From Rhynchopus sp. YZ270_cl-10 (Eukaryota; Euglenozoa; Diplonemea; Diplonemida; Diplonemidae): a stretch of 64,000 nt of DNA. Below the pieces are notes generated by a model, which was not told where the DNA came from, did not search any database, and was given only the letters and a program-made list of their open reading frames with translations. Shown in pieces: positions 54,818 through 64,000 of this stretch (position 1 is the first letter of the stretch; each line of letters starts with the position of its first letter). Location: the NCBI GenBank assembly GCA_964035575.1, contig OZ037856.1, positions 1,364,001 to 1,428,000 of the forward strand. The letters run 5' to 3'. The translations under genes were made by a program, and so were the position numbers.

Positions 54818-56005
54818 ATGGATGATGACCAGCAAGCAATCGTCTGTGACAATGGGTCTGGGATGGTGAAGGCAGGTTTCGCAGGAGACGATGCCCCGAG
54901 GTCCGTGTTTCCGTCCATTGTTGGAAGGCCAAAGACCGCTGCAGCAATGATGGGAACAGCAAAGAAGGAAGCCTATATTGGTGACGATGCACAGTCCAAG
55001 CGTGGTATTCTGCTGATCAAGTATCCGATTGAGCATGGTATCATCACAAACTGGGATGACATGGAAAAGATCTGGCACCACACCTTCTTCAACGAGCTCC
55101 GTGTTGCACCTGAGGATCACCCTGTGCTTCTCACAGAAGCGCCCATGAACCCAAAGGCCAACCGTGAAAAGATGACACAGATCATGTTTGAGACGTTCAA
55201 CAGCCCTGCAATGTACGTTGGGATCCAGGCGGTGCTGTCCCTGTACTCGTCTGGACGCACAACAGGAATTGTTCTTGACTCAGGAGATGGTGTGACCCAC
55301 ACAGTTCCCATCTACGAGGGGTACTCTCTGCCACACGCCGTGCTTCGTATTGACATGGCTGGAAGAGACATGACAGACTGGATGATTAAGCTTCTGACAG
55401 AACGTGGTAACAGCTTTGTCACCTCTGCAGAGCGCGAGATTGTGCGTGATGTGAAAGAAAAGCTCGCCTACGTTGCCTTGGTATGCATATTTTGTACAGG
55501 AAAAAGAAAACCCAAAAACCCACCACCATTTATTTTACAGGACTTTGACGAGGAAATGTCCCTGGCCTCGTCATCGTCGTCGTTGGAAAAGGACTACGAG
55601 CTTCCCGATGGACAGGTGATCACAGTGGGATCGGAGAGATTCCGTTGCCCTGAAGCACTCTTCAAGCCACAGTTCATTGGGCTTGAGGCAAATGGCATCC
55701 ATGAGACGGTGTACAACTCCATCATGAAGTGTGACATCGATGTGCGTAAGGACTTGTACGCCAACATTGTTCTCTCAGGGGGAACTACCATGTACGAGGG
55801 GCTTGCAGACCGTCTTTCCAAGGAAGTCACAAACCTGGCACCAAACAGCATGAAGATCAAGGTTGTTGCCCCACCGGAGAGAAAGTACTCTGTGTGGATT
55901 GGAGGGTCTATTCTCTCTTCCCTTTCCACCTTTGCGTCCATGTGGGTCAAGAAGGAGGAGTATGATGAGAGTGGCCCAGGGATTGTTCATAAGAAGTGCT
56001 TCTAG
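54818..56005 (+). CDS. ACT1: Actin, second copy, one intron
   Basis: Same frame as 22245-23432; intron 55481-55540; 375 residues after splicing. If both copies are real, the cell has at least two identical actin genes in direct repeat. Confidence 0.96.
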   Translation: MDDDQQAIVCDNGSGMVKAGFAGDDAPRSVFPSIVGRPKTAAAMMGTAKKEAYIGDDAQSKRGILLIKYPIEHGIITNWDDMEKIWHHTFFNELRVAPEDHPVLLTEAPMNPKANREKMTQIMFETFNSPAMYVGIQAVLSLYSSGRTTGIVLDSGDGVTHTVPIYEGYSLPHAVLRIDMAGRDMTDWMIKLLTERGNSFVTSAEREIVRDVKEKLAYVALVCIFCTGKRKPKNPPPFILQDFDEEMSLASSSSSLEKDYELPDGQVITVGSERFRCPEALFKPQFIGLEANGIHETVYNSIMKCDIDVRKDLYANIVLSGGTTMYEGLADRLSKEVTNLAPNSMKIKVVAPPERKYSVWIGGSILSSLSTFASMWVKKEEYDESGPGIVHKKCF

Positions 56006-56682
56006 TCATTAAAAACCACAAATGAACACAAAAAATTTAAAATAAAAAATGCAAAAGAAAAATCAAAACAAAAAACAAATACAAACTTTCGGGGTGTCGG
56101 GGATAGGGTTATTGCGAGAACTTGCCTGTAGTGTGGATATTTTTTATTTGTACTTTATTTTCGTGTGAGACAAAAATTACAAACGATACAAACAAAAAAG
56201 CAAATATAGCAAATATATTTTTAACACAAAACAAAAGCAAATAAAACCAAAATAATAAAAGGAGATTGTCAGAGATGAATACAAAAGAAAATAAGACAAA
56301 TAAGACAGCAAACAAAAAAAACACCAAAGCAGAAACAAAAGCAAAAAACAAAACCAGAGAAAAAATAAAAAAGAAACATACTATTTTCCCTGTTATGCTT
56401 GAAACACAACCCATAAACCCCAACACACACACTACACAGAAAACAATATTCCGTAAATACCTCTGTCCAACACATACCCCCCTAACTAACAATAACAGAA
56501 ACTAATCTACCTCTTTCCAAGCCTCCATAGCATTAAGAATACCCTCTGCTACCTTCTCTATACAAACCTTTGCGCATAATGAAGAACATGCACAAAAAAC
56601 AAGAAAACCGATACGGTTATTATAGAATATTATAAAATATTTTCGGCGGTCTATATGTTGAAACAACACTTTCTATGATGGC

Positions 56683-57093
56683 ACTCCTACCAACCATAAG
56701 AGGCATGAGTATCAGGTATACACAGTATACACAGTATACACTGTATCAGTACTGTATACACAGTACTGATCATAGCCTATATGTTCCAAACTACATGTTC
56801 TATAGTGACGGCACTCCTACAAACTCACTGACCAACCATAAGAGGCATGGGTTGCAGGTATACACAGTGTACACAGTGTACACACTATACACACTATTCA
56901 CAGTATACACAGTATACACAGTGCTGATCATAGCCTATATGTTCCAAACTACATGTTCTATAGTGACGGCACTCCTAAAAACTCACTGACCAACCATAAG
57001 AGGCAATAGTTGCAGGTATACACAGTGTACACAGTGTACACACTATACACACTATACACAGTATACAGTGCTGATCATAGCCTATATGTTCCA
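56683..57093. repeat. Three tandem microsatellite-cored units, copy 2
   Basis: Matches 24110-24520 at the constant offset. Confidence 0.8.
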
Positions 57094-57203
57094 TGATTAG
57101 GACACTCCTACAAACTCCCCAACCTCACTGAACTGAGCCCATACCAACCCCCTCCACTCACTCCACCCACTCCACCCAGATATTCCACACAAAAGTGACA
57201 CAT

Positions 57204-57263
57204 ATATATATATGGGTCCGTCCGGAAACCCTCCTGGTAAGATTCATCCTTTTGGGGTTTTTT
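57204..57263 (+). repeat. Left inverted-repeat arm, copy 2
   Basis: Counterpart of 24631-24690; pairs with 57994-58063. Confidence 0.65.
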
Positions 57264-57428
57264 GAGGTTTTTCTGCTCAAAACACCCAAACAACCCAATT
57301 TTTTGATACCCACCATACACCTACCACCCCAGAGGGCATATTTTGGGCATTTATTTTTGTTTATTTCCCCTCCCCCCCTTTTTACTTATATTTTTTTACG
57401 TATTTTTTGGAAGAAAAAATACGTGGCA

Positions 57429-57900
57429 ATGACAGCAGTGAAGTTCACTTTTTTGTCGAGAAACACGGTAAGAATGGGTGCGACGCACACTTGGTGTCGT
57501 TTCGAACCCTCTCTCTGATGATTCTTGTTGTCAGGAGATCCTTACCGTAGGGGTCATTGTCGGTGCCCTGCGCGAGCTTCCCCACACAGAGGCCTTTGTT
57601 ATCTCATTCCCTCGTACTCATACGTATCAGTGCACCCTTCTTTCCATCAATCTCTTTTCGTCTGTGTACTGCTACCCGAGCAACGGTCGTGTCATTTCAG
57701 CTAGCGTGTACTCTGACACGGAGGGAACCTGTATTTACTATGGAGTCTCCACATCCAAGGTGACCCGCAAAGCAAAAGTCCCTGGCATTGATCCAGTAGA
57801 TTTGACAGAGGTCAATGAAACCTTGTCAAGGCGGCATGGCAGGATTAAGAGAAAGAGAGAAGAGATCCAGAAGAACGACAATAAAAGGCTGAAAATCTGA
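57429..57900 (+). CDS. Small two-exon gene of unknown function, second copy
   Basis: Exons 57429-57467 and 57535-57900, intron 57468-57534. Same 134 residues, with the basic KRKREE...KRLKI tail. The 11-bp hairpin precedes it at 57398-57424. Confidence 0.6.
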
Positions 57901-57993
57901 TTAAAAAAGCGAAAATATAGCCTCAGACCCCCCAAAAAACCTATTTTCATATCAGAATATCACCTAGATGCACTTTTTGTGGGGGGCATCATC

Positions 57994-58063
57994 AAAAAAA
58001 CCCAAAAATACCCAAAAGGATGAATCTTACCAGAGGGGTTTCCGGACGAGTCCATATATATTT
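57994..58063 (-). repeat. Right inverted-repeat arm, copy 2
   Basis: Counterpart of 25421-25490, directly before the second Arf ATG (58069). Confidence 0.65.
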
Positions 58064-58068
58064 TCACC

Positions 58069-58614
58069 ATGGGTAACATTACCTCTGCACTGACAACCCT
58101 CTTTGCAGGAAAGAAGAATGTGAAGATGCTGATGGTGGGGCTCGATGCTTCTGGCAAGACTACTGTGCTGTACAAGCTGAAGTTAGGGGATTTGATCACA
58201 TCCATACCGACAATCGGGTTCAATGTGGAGACAGTGGAGTACAAGAACCTCAAGTTCACCATGTGGGACGTTGGTGGCCAGGACAAGCTGAGGCCGCTGT
58301 GGCGTCACTACTTTGAGGGGACTGATGGCATCATATTTGTTGTTGACAGCAACGACAGGGACAGAATTTCTCTTGCACGTGATGAGCTGCACAAGCTGGC
58401 AACAGATGATGCCCTCCGTGATGCAACACTTCTTGTGCTTGCAAACAAACAGGATCTTCCAAAGGCGATGACCCCAGCTGAAATGACTGACAAACTTGGG
58501 ATGCACTCTCTAAGGCTCCGGGAGTGGTACATCCAGGGAAGTTGCGCTGCAACTGGTGAAGGTTTGTATGAAGGACTTGACTGGCTGTCATCCTCCATGA
58601 AGTCAAGAAACTAG
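58069..58614 (+). CDS. ARF1: Arf-family small GTPase, second copy
   Basis: Same 181 residues as 25496-26041, with complete P-loop, switch regions, NKQD and SCAAT motifs and the myristoylation glycine. Confidence 0.96.
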   Translation: MGNITSALTTLFAGKKNVKMLMVGLDASGKTTVLYKLKLGDLITSIPTIGFNVETVEYKNLKFTMWDVGGQDKLRPLWRHYFEGTDGIIFVVDSNDRDRISLARDELHKLATDDALRDATLLVLANKQDLPKAMTPAEMTDKLGMHSLRLREWYIQGSCAATGEGLYEGLDWLSSSMKSRN

Positions 58615-59013
58615 GATTTTTTAAAGGTCATAGGGAGGAAATACAAAAACTGAGACTGGGGAGGGACGACAAGACACATCTAGCCTGTCATGTCAATGTT
58701 TTCTTCAAATACAGAGATATGAAAACAAATGCTCCAACAAAAACAAAAAAGGAAAGTTCAATCAAACCCAATGCACCCGTATTTTTGCTTTATCACTTGT
58801 CTAAAATCTATTCATTCCTTCCTTCCATATTCTTTTGCCCAACACCTACACGCCAACATCAGCTTCTACTTTCCAACATCATACTACAACATGCAAATAT
58901 ACAAGGTGAGGAATTCTGACCGCACTGCTTAATACAGACTGAGATACAGTAGTTTATCACACATATTGGACTGGTGCATAAGGGTTCTGGGGGAACCCTA
59001 CGTACTATGAGTT

Positions 59014-62000
59014 TACACAGTAATTCCCTGTGTATGACCCTGTAAGGGTACCCACAAACCTCAGTAAGCCAAGTAAATTGATGTCTACTACGTATTTTTG
59101 GGCCTACAACCACCATACTTCGACGCAATTGCTCCGATGAAGCCACTACAGTAAGCCATTTGAAAAAATATTTTTGGCCATTTTGGGATTTATGGACAGA
59201 AATGTCGACAAATCTGTCCATAAATTACGTTCTGTCCATAAAAGCCAGGATCCTGGCCAAAAATCCCTGTATTGAAAATACAGGGATTTTTGGCTGTTTT
59301 AGGCCCTCACACGTACCTGGCTGGTAAACATGACTAAATGTGTAGTACGATCCATTAAGACCGCGACCACCATATTTCGACGCAATTTTCCCGCTGCTTC
59401 CAATACAGTGTTCCTACTGGTAATGAACAGTTGATGATATTTTATGCAGTTTCTATGGTATTTTGCTGTATGTGGCCCCATAAGGGTACCCCACGTACCT
59501 GAGTAGTGACTATTACTAAATGCCTACTTCATGAGGCCCATGACCACCATATTTCGACGCAATTTCTCCGCTGAACCCATTGCAGTATGTGTATTGATGT
59601 TTGCAGGTACTCTGTGGTTTGTCAGTTTTCAGTGTACTTTACACTGTAATTCCCTGTGTATGAGCCTGTAAGGGTACCCACAGACCTCAGTAGGCCAAGT
59701 AAATTAATGTCTACTACGTATTTTTGGGCCTACAACCACCATACTTCGACGCAATTGCTCCGATGAAGCCACTACAGTAAGCCATTTGAAAAAATATTTT
59801 TGGCCATTTTGGGATTTATGGACAGAAATGTCGACAAATCTGTCCATAAATTACGTTCTGTCCATAAAAGCCAGGATCCTGGCCAAAAATCCCTGTATTG
59901 AAAATACAGGGATTTTTGGCTGTTTTAGGCCCTCACACGTACCTGGCTGGTAAACATGACTAAATGTGTAGTACGATCCATTAAGACCGCGACCACCATA
60001 TTTCGCTGCAATTTCCCCACTGCTTCCAATACAGTGTTCCTACTGGTAATGAACAGTTGATGATATTTTATGCAGTTTCTATGGTATTTTGCTGTATGTG
60101 GCCCCATAAGGGTACCCCACGTACCTGAGTAGTGACTATTACTAAATGCCTACTACACTTCATGAGGCCCATGACCACCATATTTCGACGCAATTTCTCC
60201 GCTGAACCCATTGCAGTATGTGTATTGATGTTTGCAGGTACTCTGTGGTTTGTCAGTTTTCAGTGTACTTTACACTGTAATTCCCTGTGTATGAGCCTGT
60301 AAGGGTACCCACAGACCTCAGTAGGCCAAGTAAATTAATGTCTACTACGTATTTTTGGGCCTACAACCACCATACTTCGACGCAATTGCTCCGATGAAGC
60401 CACTACAGTAAGCCATTTGAAAAAATATTTTAGGCCATTTTGGGATTTATGGACAGAAATGTCGACAAATCTGTCCATAAATTACGTTCTGTCCATAAAA
60501 GCCAGGATCCTGGCCAAAAATCCCTGTATTGAAAATACAGGGATTTTTGGCTGTTTTAGGCCCTCACACGTACCTGGCTGGTAAACATGACTAAATGTGT
60601 AGTACGATCCATTAAGACCGCGACCACCATATTTCGCTGCAATTTCCCCACTGCTTCCAATACAGTGTTCCTACTGGTAATGAACAGTTGATGATATTTT
60701 ATGCAGTTTCTATGGTATTTTGCTGTATGTGGCCCCATAAGGGTACCCCACGTACCTGAGTAGTGACTATTACTAAATGCCTACTACACTTCATGAGGCC
60801 CATGACCACCATATTTCGACGCAATTTCTCCGCTGAACCCATTGCAGTATGTGTATTGATGTTTGCAGGTACTCTGTGGTTTGTCAGTTTTCAGTGTACT
60901 TTACACTGTAATTCCCTGTGTATGAGCCTGTAAGGGTACCCACAGACCTCAGTAGGCCAAGTAAATTAATGTCTACTACGTATTTTTGGGCCTACAACCA
61001 CCATACTTCGACGCAATTGCTCAGATGAAGCCACTACAGTAAGCCATTTGAAAAAATATTTTTGGCCATTTTGGGATTTATGGACAGAAATGTCGACAAA
61101 TCTGTCCATAAATTACGTTCTGTCCATAAAAGCCAGGATCCTGGCCAAAAATCCCTGTATTGAAAATACAGGGATTTTTGGCTGTTTTAGGCCCTCACAC
61201 GTACCTGAGTGGTAAAAATGACTAAATGTGTAGTACGCTCCATTAAAGCCCCGACCACCATATTTCGACGCAATTTTCCCGCTGCTTCCAATACAGTGTT
61301 CCTACTGGTAATGAACAGTTGATGATATTTTATGCAGTTTCTATGGTATTTTGCTGTATGTGGCCCCATAAGGGTACCCCACGTACCTGAGTAGTGACTA
61401 TTACTAAATGCCTACTACACTTCATGAGGCCCATGACCACCATATTTCGACGCAATTTCTCCGCTGAACCCATTGCAGTATGTGTATTGATGTTTGCAGG
61501 TACTCTGTGGTTTGTCAGTTTTCAGTGTACTTTACACTGTAATTCCCTGTGTATGAGCCTGTAAGGGTACCCACAGACCTCAGTAGGCCAAGTAAATTAA
61601 TGTCTACTACGTATTTTTGGGCCTACAACCACCATACTTCGACGCAATTGCTCAGATGAAGCCACTACAGTAAGCCATTTGAAAAAATATTTTTGGCCAT
61701 TTTGGGATTTATGGACAGAAATGTCGACAAATCTGTCCATAAATTACGTTCTGTCCATAAAAGCCAGGATCCTGGCCAAAAATCCCTGTATTGAAAATAC
61801 AGGGATTTTTGGCTGTTTTAGGCCCTCACACGTACCTGGCTGGTAAACATGACTAAATGTGTAGTACGATCCATTAAGACCGCGACCACCATATTTCGAC
61901 GCAATTTTCCCGCTGCTTCCAATACAGTGTTCCTACTGGTAATGAACAGTTGATGATATTTTATGCAGTTTCTATGGTATTTTGCTGTATGTGGCCCCAT

Positions 62001-62139
62001 AAGGGTACCCCACGTACCTGAGTAGTGACTATTACTAAATGCCTACTTCATGAGGCCCATGACCACCATATTTCGACGCAATTTCTCCGCTGAACCCGTT
62101 GCAGTATGTGTATTGATGTTTGCAGGTACTCTGTGGTTT
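59014..62139. repeat. Higher-order satellite, copy 2 (truncated by gap)
   Basis: Five units are visible. Units 1-4 match units 1-4 of copy 1 with single-base differences (60432, 61411); the fifth matches unit 7 of copy 1, so units 5-6 (about 1.26 kb) are absent here. A further change (GAACCCG versus GAACCCA) lies near 62098. Confidence 0.92.
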
Positions 62140-62339
62140 NNNNNNNNNNNNNNNNNNNNNNNNNNNNNNNNNNNNNNNNNNNNNNNNNNNNNNNNNNNNN
62201 NNNNNNNNNNNNNNNNNNNNNNNNNNNNNNNNNNNNNNNNNNNNNNNNNNNNNNNNNNNNNNNNNNNNNNNNNNNNNNNNNNNNNNNNNNNNNNNNNNNN
62301 NNNNNNNNNNNNNNNNNNNNNNNNNNNNNNNNNNNNNNN
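62140..62339. other. Assembly gap of 200 N
   Basis: Second fixed-length gap. What follows has higher GC in its coding parts and poly(A) tracts not seen before, so it is probably a different contig. Confidence 0.98.
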
Positions 62340-62556
62340 TCCTTTTGGGAAAAATTGCACTCACATACGACCCTTTTGCTTATTTGCAGGGAAGTGTTGG
62401 TTGTAGTTGTCCCACATGCTTTCTATTTTAGTGCCACTAACTGTGTTTTCAGGCACTGTCTTGCCAGTACAATAGTAAAGTGCCCTTGTCTGGACATCTA
62501 GCTGTTTACATACTCGCTTGACTAGTAAGTACCCCCTCTGTCACTGGATGTAGATA

Positions 62557-62601
<45 letters not shown>
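62340..62601 (+). mobile_element. 3' end of a poly(A)-tailed retroposed sequence
   Basis: About 219 bases without a clear frame end in GATAATAAA and a 43-base poly(A) run (62559-62601). It abuts, without spacer, reverse-transcriptase coding sequence. Its 5' end is lost in the gap, so its length and target-site duplication cannot be seen. Confidence 0.6.
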
Positions 62602-62603
<2 letters not shown>

Positions 62604-62772
62604 ATCCACCAGATGGCGCTAGAGCTGAAGGGGCACCCAGGCCTGGATGGGACTTTGTGGTACCTCGATGACGGCTCTCTGCGGGGGTCCCCTAAGGCGG
62701 TTTTTGAGGCGTACCAGGTTCTGCGCACTCGTAGCTCCGAACTGGGGTTGGAGGTGAACGCGAACAAGTGTG
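62602..62772 (+). pseudogene. Reverse transcriptase fragment 1 (LINE-like), catalytic palm part
   Basis: Encodes a stretch with the catalytic YLDDGS motif, followed by AYQVLRTRSSELGLEVN, as in the palm of non-LTR-type reverse transcriptases. It is bounded on the left by a poly(A) tract and on the right by an inserted poly(A)-tailed element. Family assignment beyond LINE-like is uncertain. It is a broken relic. Confidence 0.65.
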
Positions 62773-63453
62773 TTTAACAAGGGTGTTTGCTTTTTGTTTA
62801 GCTTGGAGAAGGGCCACTCTCGCACACTCCTTGTTATCTATCATCTAGTTTCATTTTTTCATGCATCCCCAAAGTATGTAGACAGAGAGTCAAGACCACC
62901 TTGGCCAAAAGGGTTTTTTCACCACACTTTTCTTTTGCTTCCATTCGTGGAAGCGTTTGCTTTTCTTCTGTTCCTGGCCTGACGTGTGTTCAACAGGTGT
63001 GCTATTTTTACTGAGTGGAATCCATTTTTCTTTTTCCAGGTGAGGCACTAAAACAAGACATCCTGCAGACAACGAAACAATGGGCACGTGTGTTTTTTAT
63101 TCTCCCTTCCCTTCTTTTAAGTAAGGAGGATTAGGTCTTCTTTTTTTCCTTTTTTTGCCCCATAAGTGTGACGCCTGTGTATTCAAATTGATTAAAAAGA
63201 ATAAAAAACAAACACACGATGCAGTTTCTTGTTTTGTTTAGGAGGAAGTGGCCACTTACTTTACTTTACCGCCCACCTTTTATACTAAAACTTGAAACAC
63301 CGACCTTTTTTGGTCATCATTTTTTCATTTCCTTTTTCCTTTTCCATTTTCCTGTTCATTTTATTGTCTTTATTGTTTACTCCATTCTTCCTTTTTCCTT
63401 TCTTCTATTCTCACATACAAAAAAAGACCAAGTACATAAAAGAGAAAAAAAAT

Positions 63454-63486
<33 letters not shown>
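62773..63486 (+). mobile_element. ~714-bp poly(A)-tailed retroposon inserted in the RT relic
   Basis: AACAAGTGTG at 62763-62772 is repeated at 63487-63496, directly after a 30-plus-base poly(A) tail (from 63455). This is the signature of target-primed retroposition with a 10-bp target-site duplication. The insert has no convincing gene; it may be a 5'-truncated LINE end, a SINE-like sequence or a retroposed transcript. Confidence 0.75.
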
Positions 63487-63489
<3 letters not shown>

Positions 63490-63934
63490 AAGTGTGAGCT
63501 CATCTCCACTGGTGGCGTCTCCAAGGAGGATCTCGAGGCCGTGGGGTTCACGTTGAACGAGGGTGGACAGGACGCCATGGGTGAAGGCGGGTTTCGGCTG
63601 TTGGATGTGGATGGGTTCGATTTCTTGGGCATCCCCATTGGGTCTGCGGCTTTCTGCGAGGAGTACATGGCCCGGAAGGTGGACGATTCCCGCCGCAACC
63701 TGGAAGCCCTTGTGGACCTCGGGGACTCCCAGGCAGCCTTCTACGTACTGAGATACTGCGAAGGCTACTGCCGCATGGTGTTCTACATGCGGGGGATCCC
63801 ACAGTGCGCGGAGTACCTGACGGCTTTTGACGACCTGATTGACAGGTGCCTGGCTGCGCTTCTGCATGACCCGGATGGGGCGCTGCCGGAGTTGGCAAGG
63901 GCGCAGGCGGCGCTTCCTGTGGCGCTTGGGGGGC
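63487..63934 (+). pseudogene. Reverse transcriptase fragment 2 (LINE-like), thumb-side part
   Basis: Continues the same RT family: FDFLGIPIGSAAFCEEYM followed by a helical AFYVLRYCEGYCRMVFYMRG, typical of the region after the palm. It has higher GC and different codon choice from the genes of the previous contig. It is bounded on the right by a poly(T) run. Confidence 0.65.
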
Positions 63935-64000
63935 TTTTTTTTTTTTTTTTTTTTTTTTTACCGGTGTAGTTTTATTTTGCTTTGTCTTGGGGAGGGGAGG
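63935..64000 (-). mobile_element. Oppositely oriented poly(A)-tailed retroposed sequence (partial)
   Basis: A 25-base poly(T) run (63935-63959) interrupts the RT relic. On the minus strand the adjoining sequence reads GCAAAATAAAACTACACCGG before the poly(A), so an AATAAA polyadenylation signal sits about 12 bases before the tail. The element continues beyond the window. Confidence 0.6.

Larger units (their letters stand above)
41782..62139. repeat. Large direct duplication, copy 2
   Basis: Repeats 9209 onward at offset 32,573 until the gap at 62140. It carries the complete gene set. The satellite differs from copy 1 by loss of two units and a few bases, so the two copies are not simply the same reads used twice without change. 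Confidence 0.93.

Noticed and set aside
62763-63496. 714-bp insert in the RT relic considered as a spliceosomal intron
   Set aside because: It is far longer than the 45-77 nt introns here, has a long poly(A) tail and target-site duplication, and candidate GT/AG ends do not keep the frame.
63219-63497. Open frame ending in poly-lysine
   Set aside because: The lysines are the poly(A) tail of the inserted retroposon.

Overview
The window is nuclear DNA of a microbial eukaryote that I cannot place more precisely. The support is: short spliceosomal introns (45-77 nt, mostly GTATG donors and ACAG acceptors), use of TAA, TAG and TGA all as stops, a 375-residue actin, an Arf GTPase, zinc-finger genes, and large Helitron-type rolling-circle transposons with OTU protease domains. 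I see no rRNA, tRNA or CRISPR array. Two gaps of exactly 200 N (8632-8831 and 62140-62339) look like scaffolding joins, so the window holds parts of three contigs.

Contig part 1 (1-8631) carries Helitron A, cut by the left window edge: a Cys/His-finger reading frame, then a Rep (HUH)-Pif1-type helicase gene whose C-terminal OTU part is split by three small introns. It is followed by about 1.6 kb of non-coding repeats.

Contig part 2 (8832-62139, 53.3 kb) is a near-perfect direct duplication with a period of 32,573 bp. Each unit runs: a (CCCGCAAA)n array; satellite monomers; Helitron B (one intact 2016-codon frame, minus strand); a stand-alone 188-aa mini-Rep (minus); a C2H2 zinc-finger gene with two introns (minus); a CCCH zinc-finger gene (+); a 409-aa gene of unknown function (+); actin with one intron (+); a small two-exon gene lying between inverted repeats (+); an Arf GTPase (+); and a ~631-bp higher-order satellite. 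At 32.57 kb copy 1 runs into a (TCTGCGGG)n array that meets a (CCCGCAAA)n array head to head at 33.1 kb. After about 8.6 kb of nearly pure 8-mer, the same unit starts again at 41.78 kb. The 8-mer arrays have the strand polarity of telomeres at both ends of the 23-kb unit, so the locus could be a telomere-capped minichromosome joined end to end, a tandem macrosatellite, a circular molecule read more than once, or an assembly join. The copies differ by a few single bases, by array variants and by two satellite units.

Contig part 3 (62340-64000) is GC-richer DNA encoding fragments of a LINE-like reverse transcriptase, interrupted or bounded by three poly(A)/poly(T) retroposon junctions; one insertion has a visible 10-bp target-site duplication.

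The most unusual signals are: the telomere-like TTTGCGGG 8-mer, which forms kilobase arrays and also occurs in 1-3 unit seeds in a Helitron intron and inside a Rep reading frame; the stand-alone mini-Rep that keeps the HUH and YxxKY motifs; and a triple TTTATGGACAGA-type site whose arms and spacing, but not spacers, are shared between the satellite and the actin upstream region.
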